64,000 nt of DNA from Schistosoma mansoni (Eukaryota; Platyhelminthes; Trematoda; Strigeidida; Schistosomatidae), in contig NC_031502.1 of the NCBI RefSeq assembly GCF_000237925.1, forward strand, positions 12,360,675 through 12,424,674, given 5' to 3'. The notes beneath the pieces were generated by a model. It was given only the letters and a program-made list of their open reading frames with translations. It was not told where the DNA came from and did no database searches. Position 1 is the first letter of the stretch; every line of letters starts with the position of its first letter. Both the position numbers and the translations under genes were made by a program. Below, in pieces: positions 14,413 through 25,140 of this stretch.

Positions 14413-15004
14413 TAAACTATGAATTCTCACCATAATTCTTGTACATGAAATTATTATTTGTTCAGTGTGGTAATTTCATCCAAAATGTAACTATTATGAA
14501 TAAATTTTTATTATCAGTAAAATTGCATTATAATTTAATGTGATTCAAATTAATTTTTGATCCACAATTTATCTGATCATAGTAAACCGAAAGGATCTTA
14601 CAGAATGCAAAGTAATTTGAGGCTTTCTGGTCAAGCAGTTGATGCAGTGACTAAATGCATGTTATTAGATTCTAATTATTAGGTCTTGTATTGTTTCACG
14701 TACTCAATAAACAGTTGTTCTGGTTGTATCTTAGTTATACAAAAAACACTCACTTGTTAGGTGAAACTAAAATCAAGTTATCGGAGTAATCAGCCAACGC
14801 AGAATCTTAAAGTGTTTTCTAAGTTTTTCGTAAAAACAGGCACAGAATTTCCTTATTTTATATTTGAAATCAGATATTGTGTGAGATTCAGTAGTCAATA
14901 TCAAATAATTTCAAAAGACTAATGCACTCGTATTTTTGGAAGAATTAATTTGAAACTTAAACCTTATTCCTGAAAACAGATTACATTTTAGAAAGTATAA
15001 CAAC

Positions 15005-15200
15005 AGAAGCTAGTGTTTAGAACGATTGGATTTGTGATTAGCAGCAGAATCCAGGACACTTGTTTTGTCTTATCTGGGACACGTCAGACAGATATGCCTG
15101 GATTCCAGTGTTCATTTTTACGCTTGGATCCAGGTACATCCCATTAATTAGTCCCAAATAAGACAAACATACGTCCAATACTAACCACAAATCTACCTGT
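15005..15200. mobile_element. Pair of inverted Sm-alpha-like SINE fragments
   Basis: The left half, read on the minus strand, carries CTGACG, GTCCCAGATAAGAC, AAAAC and then GTCCTGGATTC. The right half, read on the plus strand, carries AGTCCCAAATAAGAC, AAAC and then CGTCC. Both resemble the schistosome Sm-alpha hammerhead (CTGATGA, GTCCCAAATAGGAC, GAAAC, GTCCTGGATTCC). The halves are rough reverse complements and meet near 15115. The ribozyme cores are decayed. Confidence 0.55.
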
Positions 15201-16060
15201 TCCATAAAAATTTGTGAAAAATGACTATATCAAGGCAATTTACTCAGGATGTACATGTTCCAACAAAGATTAATTAAAATTTAGTTAACATTATCAACAA
15301 CGGGATAATTTAATCCTTTCTAATAATAATTTACAGACCGGTCCAGGCCTAAAAAACTACTACAAATCTCTTTTCTAAACAATATTGTGATTTCTCTCAT
15401 ACATTAAAATTACATTTGCTATTTTTAAACATTAGACAAGAACCATCAGGGAAATAATGATTAACTTATACTTAAGTTAGCGCGTATTTTCATAACTTTC
15501 TCACTAGTAAATAAATTTTCTAAGGTATTGTATCATTATAATGTTTTCTGTGTTTTAAGTTCCGATTGGTTTCCTGATGAAAATGAATCATCTGGAACTA
15601 TTGAATGTATAGTCAAGCAAGATGGGCTAGGAAATAACAATTTTTTAGTGATACCTAATATTAAATGATATTCTATAGGAAAAATAAAATAGTGTCAAAT
15701 TATAAACAAAATACACTTTGACAACAAAGTCAAGCAACCTTTTGTTTCTATTTACTTTCATCTATTTTTTTTCAAGCTACAAAGACAGGTGTATTGCCCC
15801 TCAAAAATTCATCAATAATCAACTTGATTTTCATTGATGATTAAAGCATATCATATCTCAGTAGATTCGTTTTCTAAGATCTAATCTTACACAAAAAGCA
15901 TAACTGTAACTCTTTAATAACAAAGGCTAAGTAAATAAAGTCGAAGTAGATAATTTCGGACAAATTTCAAACAAGTAGTATCAATGTAATCACCATATTT
16001 TGGCTACAATTTTATTATTTTACTATTCTCAATCTCTTGCCGGTTTCATAATTTAAGTGC
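15201..16060. other. AT-rich intergenic DNA
   Basis: Nothing recognisable before the promoter-like region of the 16134 gene. Confidence 0.5.
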
Positions 16061-16065
16061 TTCCT

Positions 16066-16108
16066 ATTGGTCAATCACATATCGATAATTATCTTGAGAC
16101 AAATAAAA
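16066..16108 (+). promoter_or_regulatory. Candidate promoter of the 16134 gene
   Basis: There is an inverted CCAAT box (ATTGGTC, 16066-16072) and 36 bases later an AT box (AATAAAA, about 16102-16108), about 30 bases before the first ATG. The 24885 gene has the same box 35 bases before a perfect TATAAAAG. Such words are common in AT-rich DNA, so this is suggestive only. Confidence 0.3.
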
Positions 16109-16133
16109 CAATTTTCACTAAACTTGTATCATT

Positions 16134-16342
16134 ATGAAAACTATGAAAAACGATTTAATTATAATTTGGATTTTAAGCTGCCAAAGTATTTTACTTTGCT
16201 TTCTTTCATGTGCACATGGATATATAGTCTCAAAAAGGCTTCGTCTGGAAACCCTTCCCTGGAATAGACAGTTTTATCAATATTATCATAGCTTTAACCC
16301 TGGAAAATTCGGTGCATTGTCTGTCCCGGGAATGGTTGTAAG
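16134..16342 (+). CDS. Candidate secreted peptide precursor, first exon
   Basis: The frame gives 70 residues from ATG 16134 if read through to the stop at 16344. After a short basic start comes a strongly hydrophobic run (residues about 8-27) ending in SCAHG, which reads as a signal peptide with cleavage after Ala or Gly. The rest has a dibasic SKR site, an aromatic stretch (FYQYY) and ends PGMVV-R. The last codon, AG|G, coincides with a donor (AAG|GTAATT, 16343). It may therefore be exon 1 ending in phase 2 inside an Arg codon. That position is where NPY/NPF genes carry their conserved intron, but the YY...RxRF layout of that family is not clear. I cannot fix exon 2; an acceptor at about 17355 (CTTTTAG|ATTTG) would give RF then a short tail. 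Family unknown. Confidence 0.4.
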
Positions 16343-16744
16343 GTAATTTATACTAGATCATTTTCATTGTTTTTATGACAGAATGGGACGTATTAAGGTT
16401 GATACAATAGTTGTTCTTTGTAATTAAACATATTACATTTAAACGATCTATTAAACTGATACTTTTATTATCCTTTGAAAACGTGATGGACACGGAAAAA
16501 TCCCGGAGCTATACGATGCATTACTGACGAGCTACTATAAGCTTGAACAAAATAATAGTCATGTTGTTGAAGCAGTGAAATGAAATCTGAGCTGCTATTT
16601 GTTATTTTAAACCAATTCTCAAAAGGTTTGTTTCAACCATACTTTTTAAATGATTAATTATAGAGGTCACATTATTGTCAGTTAGGTTAATATAATCTCA
16701 TCTAGACAAGTTGGGCTGATGACTTCATAATACATAAAACTCAC

Positions 16745-16935
16745 AACGTTACGTACGTTTTAGAAAGAGATAGATGGTGCCTAGCAGTGGAATCCATGAT
16801 GCCTGTTTCTTTCCATTTGGGATTCATCAGCTTGATCCACATGCAACCCAACGTTGATGCTCACCACGGAGTTCAAAGCCAATACTTTTCACTTCAAATA
16901 CAATCGCGTTATCCACCAACTACTGGGTCCAAATG
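16745..16935 (-). mobile_element. Sm-alpha-like SINE
   Basis: Read on the minus strand: a tRNA-like head with TGGTGGATAACGCG (A box) and TTTGAACTCCG (B box), followed by a hammerhead with intact CTGATGA at 16824-16830 and GAAAC. It ends in ATGGATTCCACTGCTAGGC, which is typical of schistosome Sm-alpha. Stem II is weakened (ATCC against GGAA), so activity is doubtful. Confidence 0.7.
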
Positions 16936-16966
16936 GCCACTGGCTTGTATAATAGGGTGAATTTTG

Positions 16967-16969
<3 letters not shown>

Positions 16970-17005
<36 letters not shown>

Positions 17006-17048
17006 TTGTTTGAATCTTCCCATTGATGTATATATATATATATATATT
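16970..17048. repeat. Two (TA)n microsatellites
   Basis: Runs at about 16970-17002 and 17029-17047, separated by a short spacer, directly after the SINE. The open frames that cross them are artefacts of the repeat. Confidence 0.9.
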
Positions 17049-17209
17049 GATGTTTAGGATTGCAATAAACCAAACTGTTTTGGCATATGTACATCCTGTG
17101 CCGGTTGCCTTGATATTGCCAATAAGTTACAAGCATTTTAAGCAGAGATGGGTGGTGGTAAGCAGTCCAAAACATCAACAAGAAGCTCCAAACAATCAAT
17201 ACGTGTGAA

Positions 17210-20200
17210 TTAAAATTTACATAAGTTTGTTTCTATAACGCTGACATCTCATTTTCTAGTTTTTAGTGAACTCAGCAAGAATCTAAACCATATTCAGGTT
17301 ATTTCAATTTAAATTGTGGTTGTATAAGTTTAAACTAGTCCTCACCATCTTTTAGATTTGTTACTTAAATGTTAAAGGAAGACAATTTATAGTTCATAAA
17401 CATTGTGATCGGACATATCACGTTTTCGGAGATGGACGTGATACTATTTTAATCCAAGCTTGATTGACCACTACTCGTAAACATCTCAGTCCTAGAGGAG
17501 GTTAGCCACAGGCACGATAGTATTTTGGTAACGTCTCGATGTGGGTTCAAATTCCACAGGGACTATTAGCTCCCTCAAGATTACGGGTATACACTGTTGG
17601 TTAGCATGAAGCTTAAGTACAGAGTTTCTTGTTAACTACTTTAAACCGGCTAACATTATTTTGATTTATTTCTATGTGGTGCCGAAATATATTGTCTTTT
17701 GGAACTTATAGATTCCTTAATCTCCCAGAAATAATTTAATATTCCTACCTGAGTAATATTCCGTATGGGCATATAGAAGAATTATGCTATAATCAACGAT
17801 TCCGGTCATTTTTCTGACCACCAAGTTAGTAAATTTTACATATTACAGAATGATTTCAAATAAAGAATGAATTAGCAGCTCGAACTGTTGCTATATTTCT
17901 GTTTTGATTCAGTACGTCTGACTAACGTAGAAGGGACATAACTATAACAGACTTAAGTGATAGAGAATTCGCTATAAACTTGCGATTGGTTATAGTTGTT
18001 ATAGGTAAACCTCTAGTACTTTGTATCATTTGAAGGAGCTTAAAGAAAATATTTCGTTCCGTTAATTGTCTTTTGAAGTATATATCTATACCCTTACTGA
18101 TCCAGCCTTCAGTGTTGAAAAGGCGTCTTTTGTGGGCAGATTTTTAATAACGTAAAGTTAATGAATAAAGTTTACAAATGAAACATTAATGAAGACACGT
18201 CTTTAGTCAAGTATACCTGGCCTAAGCATATCCAAGGTTATTCAGTATGATAATAACACCTGACAAAAGTAATAATAGTAGAATGAGTTGATGAACTTTT
18301 CCTACCCGTTTGTCTGGAGAACAGTTTTTATTATGTTTTTCAACTGTAAATAATAAACTTAAGCTGATAAATTAGAAGTGAAAGAGTATATGGAGATGAA
18401 ATGCAATCGGTTTCACAATTCAGGTCTACGTGATGCTTACTGTGTTAGTGTTTTTTGACTTTTTCTGAGCGAATCGACAAGCTCTACATTAAAATAAACC
18501 AGTCAAACTAATGTCATGCAAATGTAGCCTCATTTTGTACAAAGGGTAGAATTAATAAGCTTCAAAGTACACAGCGGTTTGTACTTTACCAATATACAAG
18601 TAAATTAACTTTTGGTAAATGTGTGCACCAGAGACAGAAGCTTGGTTGCTTCAGTGTTCAAAAACATGTGAACCAGAAAGTACTTAGAAATTGACAGTAG
18701 ATAATAGTTATGTGTGGAGTTATTACATTAACCACATAAACAATTTACTCGGTGCTATGTTTGAAGCGATTACGAGTTCACCTAGTCTGCGACCAAAGGC
18801 TAATAAGCTAGCTATTCTGATACGTCCCAGCCCCGCTAACTAGAGAGAGAAATCGAAGTCCGAACGAGAGATAAATATATTCTGCAAGTAACCACAAGCA
18901 CAAGCGATCCAACAGACACAAATTAAACGTATATATACAATATAAAACTGTCCTTGGGAAACGTTACAAAAAAGGATATTAAAAGACAAAACAGACCAAT
19001 AGCGTTAAGATTTTCCCAAGTGGAAAATACGACATGAAGGTGAAAAGAGTGCTTTTGGCGCGAAAACAAAGAAATTCAAAATTCCGAAATAAAATTACAA
19101 AAGTAAGGTATTTACCAAACCAGTTCTCGGGATCCAACATCTCCAACATTTGGATCATTACTCGATGTTGTTTCTCATCTCATTGATATGGCAACGTAAG
19201 ATTTTATAGCCTGGATAAACATGTGTGGATCTGTAAATTGGGGGTAGACATATTATTCTGTACACTGGAGTATTATCAGTGTACATGTTATTCCCTGCTT
19301 CATATAAACAGTGCTTTGTTTATGTTTTGCTGTATGTATAGGTGATTAAAACGTCTTTGCAGTTTTTACACTAAGGTCCTTAATAAGTACCAACGGTTTT
19401 GCACTATATTTTAACTGATCATTTATCATTTAGTGCCTGTTGAACAGTGATAGCATCATACAATACACCAATGAAAAGTAACTTCAGTTTATCATCATAA
19501 CGTTGAAAGCATTTCCTACTTTTAAATTCATTTTCTTTATCCCTTAGATAAATTAACACGTTCTGAGAACTAGCTCAACATTCGTCATGAATAGAGCAAA
19601 TGGGAATTCGGTGTTGATACTAAAATCATTTAACTATATTAATAAAAATTTTTACGAATGATTTCGTGATTTTTATTTCATTTTATTTCACAAAGTTAAC
19701 TAATATAAGCAAATCATGCAGTAACTCACAATCTACATATAACCAGCCTTAATATTTGGTTCATAATTATAAGGCACACCTATAACTAGTAATCTGCCAC
19801 TTTACTTTAGCAATCCTTTAATGTCTGTCGGTAGCCTATATGTGCAACCTGTAGCCTATTTAGGTCCCGTCTACTCAATGATCGTTGTCATTGGTATAGT
19901 AGATTGGTAGTGTAATTACAACCAAAAAGAAAAGAGTGAATATTTTATCCACTGTATATCAATGGATCGACCCCTGTGTATTGATTAAAAACAAGATATG
20001 ATAATCTGTTAATGCAAATCGAAATATCCAAAGCCTTATTTAAATGCTTTTATCAGCGTAAAGACCTATAAAACGGAATAGGACCTTGAGCGCGATTTGT
20101 ATAGTGAAAATGAAAAATCCCGCTATTAGGGCATGAGTCTGGTTTATTAAAAGATGGTCACAGAAATTAAGGAAGATAGTTGTGAATAGGTCATCAGAGA

Positions 20201-20785
20201 ATTTCTTATTCCTCAAGAATTTAGAAGAAAATAGTTAAAATAGATCCTAAATAGTTAAGAAAAGACTACACCAATTTAAAAGAAATACTGTACGAGTATC
20301 TTCAATTAAGTCTATACTTGATCACAAATCTACCCACCGTTTTGAGCAAAACATACAGTTGAAATTTCACTGTTAATAACAACTTACAAATGTTATTGAA
20401 ATTGCATTTCATTTCAGTTTACAGAGGTGAGTGTTTATTGTAACAGGAAATACAGTATGGTGGCGAATATTTCATTTCAGGCGTCCAGTTATTTTCTCGA
20501 AACCAATTAGTATCGCAATTTTAACGGGACTTTAGTCACTAAAGTTACTTTGTTGCTATAAAGGTTCTTTCATTTGAGTACACTGAATATGTACAAATGT
20601 GAATGAAAAGGGTAGGTAACTATTATGGTTTATGAATCACCACTTAAAAGCTAAGTAAATTAATTTCAATTAATACTTATCCTTCAGTATAGTAATGGAT
20701 ATAGCTCTTCTTCAAATAAAAGGATTCCTCAAGTTTAGTCTAAAACAATAAACATAAACAAACAATATTATCTGTGAAAATTATA
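17210..20785. other. Intergenic DNA without recognised genes
   Basis: The segment is AT-rich throughout. A tRNA B-box-like GGTTCAAATTCC near 17538 hints at a very old SINE. A GC-richer patch at 18770-19070 has no coding frame. Confidence 0.45.
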
Positions 20786-22434
20786 TTTGAAATAATCTCA
20801 GCGATTGAAATTTAAATAAATCATTTCAACGTTTCGTCCAGCCAACTTTTCTGGACTCATTAAAGAAACGAAAAGTAGAACAACGCTGAACAAACTTAAG
20901 GCTGAAACCAGTAAAATCTTACAGTCGTTAAAGGTTAAACTAGGATCGTCATTATTGTTCATGTTATATCCAAAGAGTTGTAACCCTTGTAGATTCTATG
21001 GACTTCCAAAGATTCACAAGAATAGTACTCCACTAAGACCAGTGGTTGATTTTACAAATTCGCCGACCTACAACCTAGCCAAATACTTAGCTACGATACT
21101 TAAACCGTATGAAAAACTGATTAATCATAGAATTAAAAACTTTATGTAATTTAAGAATATTATTGATACCATCGATATAGAAGAGGATGAAGTAATGGCA
21201 AGTTTTGATGTTTCTTCTTTATTTACTAACGTACCTATCAACAGAGCGTTGGATATTATTTATGTTTGTTTAGAATCTGATTTGGATTTGAATTTACGCT
21301 GCACATTAGATCTATCTGATGTTATCAAATGCTTGGAACTATGTTTAAGATCCACCTTATTCATATTTCGAGGAGATCTTTACATACAAAAAGAAGGTAT
21401 AGCTATGGGGTCACCAGTTTCTCCGATTCTGGCGAATTTATTCATGCATTCCCTAGAAACTAGTGCAGTCGCAAGAAGTGTATGCCCACCAAAGGTCTGG
21501 TTACGGTATGTAGATGACATTTTCGTTATCATTAAGCAGGGTTGTTTGGAAGAATTGTTTGAAAGTGTGTACAACATTTCGGAGGGAATTAAGCTAACGA
21601 AGGAAATAGAATCCGTTGACCATAATCTAGCATTTCTCGATTGTTTGGCTGGGCGAAGACATAATAATATTAAGTTGGAAATAAATGCATCCAAGAAATC
21701 AACACATTCAGAGAGATCCTTAGATTTTGATTCGGCTCATGCACTGTGTACGAAAGTCACAGTTGTAAAGAATTTAACTAACAGAAGTGTTAATCTTGTT
21801 ACAGATAAGGAAGACTAACAAGTTGGATTGAATAGAGTTTTGTCTACACTTAGGGATAACAACAACTACCCAAATGAAGTTTTAAAGATGATTATTAGAA
21901 ATGAAATAAAAACTAAACTAGAATGTGTACAAAAAGATTGGAAGTTCACCGTGATCATCCCATACCGTAGTGAAACATTTGAAGAAATTAAGCGAATTCG
22001 AAACAAGCATGATATAAGAGTGTATTTTCGGACGTGTGACACTATAAGGTTGGCATTAGTGAAAGTTAAGGATATGTTACCAAAAGAGGGACAAGAAAAC
22101 ATTGTCTATGAGATCGATTGTCATGATTGTAATGCGGCTCATGTGGGAGAAACATACAGAAAAATTGAATGAACACAAACAGTGTTTGAAAAATGTTCCC
22201 AAAACCTCGGTTGACATAAGAAAACTTGAGAATAAGTCTGCGATAGGGTTACATGTGTTAGAAACAGGACATAGGATTAATTTCGAAGGGGCCAAAATAC
22301 TTCAGAAAGGTTTTAATGCTCATAAAGAAAGATTGACAACAGAAGCGCTGTATATATGGGCTTATAAAAACAGCTCAAACAGAAAGGATGGTATTCAGGT
22401 AGCAACTACTTGGCAAATATACATTAACAAGTAA
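20786..22434 (+). mobile_element. Penelope-like element copy 1 (RT plus GIY-YIG), decayed
   Basis: The element starts with a terminal region that contains CAACGTTTCGTCCAGCC. The translated parts, in order, are RT fingers (YGLPKIHK, LRPVVDF), palm with FDVSSLFTNVP, GIAMGSPVSPILANLF and the catalytic RYVDD box, then a C-terminal region with VYEIDCHDCNAAHVGET. The last is the GIY-YIG-like endonuclease start typical of Penelope-like elements. The 5' part of the RT is missing and the frame is broken in a few places, so this copy cannot make a full protein. Such elements prime reverse transcription at the cut made by the GIY-YIG endonuclease. Identification as Penelope-like is firm; the named family is not. 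Confidence 0.85.
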
Positions 22435-23280
22435 TTGAACCCTTTCTTTCTTTATTCAACCTTTTTATTTCACATGAATCGTGGGTTTGACTGAAATTAA
22501 TATGAGTTGTTTTCAGCATTACAATTATGCACTTGAATACTAATCATTTAAAATTATCTAACTTACTTCAATACTCAGGAAACGCATGGTTGACAAGAAA
22601 CTGGATCATGAACACTGTTTGCATCAAAGATGTATTAGATTAATTAATGGACTATTTGACTTCTCATAAATCTAGGTTACCATACCCTCTGCCCTCCATG
22701 AACCCATTCAATTAACCTTTATTTAGACACATTTTGTGACTGGAAAATCAAATTCTACATAGAAGAAACAATAATATATTTAAATCTAAGTCCTTTTCAT
22801 TTAAATTGTGCTATGTGTAAATGTTTGGTTGATTAATTTCTTCATGTCTTCACAAACATTCTCGTGATACGTCGCGACAAGCAATAAACCGAAATTCACA
22901 CTTTCTTACTGACTGTTTTTGATCATCCAAAAGACCCGTTCCTCCAAACCATAAAATGAAAACTACAAGTAGAAATCAGTTTTCAGTCACGTTTGTATCA
23001 TAGTTTCGGGTTAAACGTCTATTCTTTATTTAACAAAGCCTCTGTAAGATGTGATGCATAATTTAGTGTGATCAGTTTAAGCAATTCTGAATATTCACCA
23101 TGGTTCTTATTTTGAAAGTGGGTTGTGTATCATGAATAGAGAAAGAATTTCAAATGACAGTACTTCCATAAATCATATTATTTGAACAAAATAACCAATT
23201 CCATTAAATATGTACGTAATATAACTTGAAACGCGAATACTGAGGGACATTTTGTTTTTATTTAGTTCAAGAATATAGTT
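22435..23280. other. Spacer between the two Penelope-like copies
   Basis: AT-rich, with no coding frame. It may be the 3' flank of copy 1 together with the lost 5' part of copy 2. Confidence 0.4.
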
Positions 23281-24430
23281 AAATGACTTTTCTTAAAAAT
23301 TTCTCCAAACAGATAAGCTCGTTCTCAGAAAACATCATATTCACTTTCAAAAACGAAAATAAACATAGGACAATGCCATTCTTAGACTGCTTAGTTAAAG
23401 GAAATTCTAATGGAAGTCCAAATCTAACCATTTATAGAAAACAGACACATTCAAATCAGTACATTGATTTTAACTCCGGACAGTGCGAAAATTTCTCTAG
23501 CCCTGAATCTTTTCAGAAGAGGAACCAAGTTTATTGCTTCAGAAGAAGATAAGCTTAAAGTAAAAGATGATATAATATATATCTCACGATTTAGTAATTT
23601 TCCTAAAAATATTGTTAAAAACATATTGAGACAAAAATATCCTTCTATAAATAACAATTTTAATGAAAGATATTGGATTGGTAGTGGTTTTACCTTACAG
23701 TCAAGGTAAAACAGAAGAATTTCAACGGATCTTGAAAGCATGCAAAATTAAAGCTTCTATAGGACAACCAACATTGTAAAACGCGCTTTAGCTAAAATAA
23801 AAGATAAGATCCATTTTACATCCACATAAAACTGTGTCTGTAGTAATGGTTGTGTCGACTTTCATGCTTTTTAAATTGAAGAGTCCTCGTTCCAAAAAAC
23901 ATGTACGTTACTCGGAAAGACCCAGTAATCCTGTAGAATTAAAAAATGTATATACTAATTCAGCGATAATAGTACATGTATTTTCAATATTCACAAATTT
24001 ATATCAAAAACATCAAAATAATTCAGAAAGTCTTTTTAAATATAAAGAGAAGCGGGTAGCCGAAGAGTTTCACGTAATGCTGAATTCCTCTGCCTATAAT
24101 AGGAAGGGAGGCCTGAACATCCATCCAGCCTGAACTGTTCACCTACTCACTCATTTTCAACCCCACTACTTAGTGTTACAAGTGTATACATTTTTCATAC
24201 GCACCTGACGCATAAATTAATACAGTGGCATGTCATGCGAATTCAACTTGGCCAAAAATAACTCGACATTAACATGTTCAGACCTATCATGAATTTGACT
24301 GTACTAAAAATACTCTGCACTGTTTCCTTTGTACTATTTAAACTTGTGTTAATTTCATTTCGGTTATTTATTAACTCGAAGAAGTGGCCCACATTAAGTC
24401 ACGAAACGTCAGAAATACAATTTTCTACTT
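23281..24430 (+). mobile_element. Penelope-like element copy 2, 3' part, decayed
   Basis: The segment encodes pieces of a more distant Penelope-like RT: FLDCL, YRKQTHSNQYIDFNS, and an R/K-rich thumb stretch. An LKNVYTNSAIIVHVF-like portion of the endonuclease tail follows. It ends in a terminal motif at 24375-24410 (GAAGAAGTGGCCCACATTAA, then GTCACGAAACGTC) that looks like a hammerhead relic with a five-pair stem II. The copy is broken several times and lacks the N-terminal half. Same orientation as copy 1, but a different subfamily by sequence. Confidence 0.75.
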
Positions 24431-24803
24431 ATTGAAATACTACAAAAACTATATTTCTTATTAACTTTTTACCCTACGCTCAATTTATTTGGGACTATCA
24501 ATTCCAACATTAGCAATAGTACCGTTCCCTAATCTCATTAATAGTTCGTCATGAGGACATTTTCTAGTACCTAAAACCGGTATTTAGATAAAATTCGACA
24601 GTATAGAGCGCTAATTCTCAACTAAATTTCCTAAACATGACAACATAATAATGGCTTTGCGTATAATCATGTGCTGAATATTTTTAAACTACGGAAATTT
24701 GATTCACAGAATCATAAAAAGATGAAGTGAATTTTAACTTTGTTAATAAACTGAGCAACTTCCTTTAATCATCCAATTGTGATCTAATTAATTTGTCCTT
24801 GTG

Positions 24804-24846
24804 ATTGGTCGATTGTATATAATTGTTTTTGACCAAAGTATAAAAG
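24804..24846 (+). promoter_or_regulatory. CCAAT/TATA promoter of the 24885 gene
   Basis: Inverted CCAAT box ATTGGTC at 24804-24810 and TATAAAAG at 24839-24846, 46 bases before the start codon of a signal-peptide gene. The transcript start would fall near 24870. Confidence 0.5.
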
Positions 24847-24884
24847 CTTTGCAGATAGTTCTAGCCTTTGTGACATACTAAAAT

Positions 24885-25097
24885 ATGATACAGAGAATAC
24901 TAGTCTGTATAGTAATTTTCACTTTTCTGGATGTACTAATGTATTGTAATTCGCATCCCGTTAAGCCTTTGCTGAAAGACTTGGCTGAAAAAGCTCCCAT
25001 TGGAATCCCTCAGAATTGTGGTCCACGTTGTCGATATTATTACGATTATTTAAAAAGTGGTCGCAGAGGAAAAATGTATGTCTACTACAGAACATAA
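24885..25097 (+). CDS. Small secreted peptide precursor, single exon
   Basis: The gene encodes 70 residues. Residues 1-22 (hydrophobic run ILVCIVIFTFLDVLMYC, then NS|HP) form a clear signal peptide. The mature part of about 47 residues is basic and aromatic. It has one close Cys pair (CGPRC), the stretch RYYYDYLKS, and a GRRGK block that could serve as a dibasic cleavage and amidation site giving ...YLKS-amide. The gene has a full compact layout: TATA box 46 bases upstream, stop at 25097, AATAAA at 25135-25140, and no intron needed. I do not recognise the family. A neuropeptide or another secreted effector would fit. The layout makes chance less likely, but expression is unproven. Confidence 0.55.
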   Translation: MIQRILVCIVIFTFLDVLMYCNSHPVKPLLKDLAEKAPIGIPQNCGPRCRYYYDYLKSGRRGKMYVYYRT

Positions 25098-25134
25098 AGG
25101 TGAATTTTGTATGACAGCTTCTGTGTTATATGAA

Positions 25135-25140
25135 AATAAA
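25135..25140 (+). terminator. Polyadenylation signal
   Basis: AATAAA 38 bases after the stop codon of the secreted-peptide gene. Confidence 0.55.

Noticed and set aside
16969-17199. Frames rich in IYIYIY
   Set aside because: Translation of the (TA)n microsatellite.
17480-17560. tRNA-like B box GGTTCAAATTCC
   Set aside because: No cloverleaf can be closed and no A box is clear. At most a very old SINE head.
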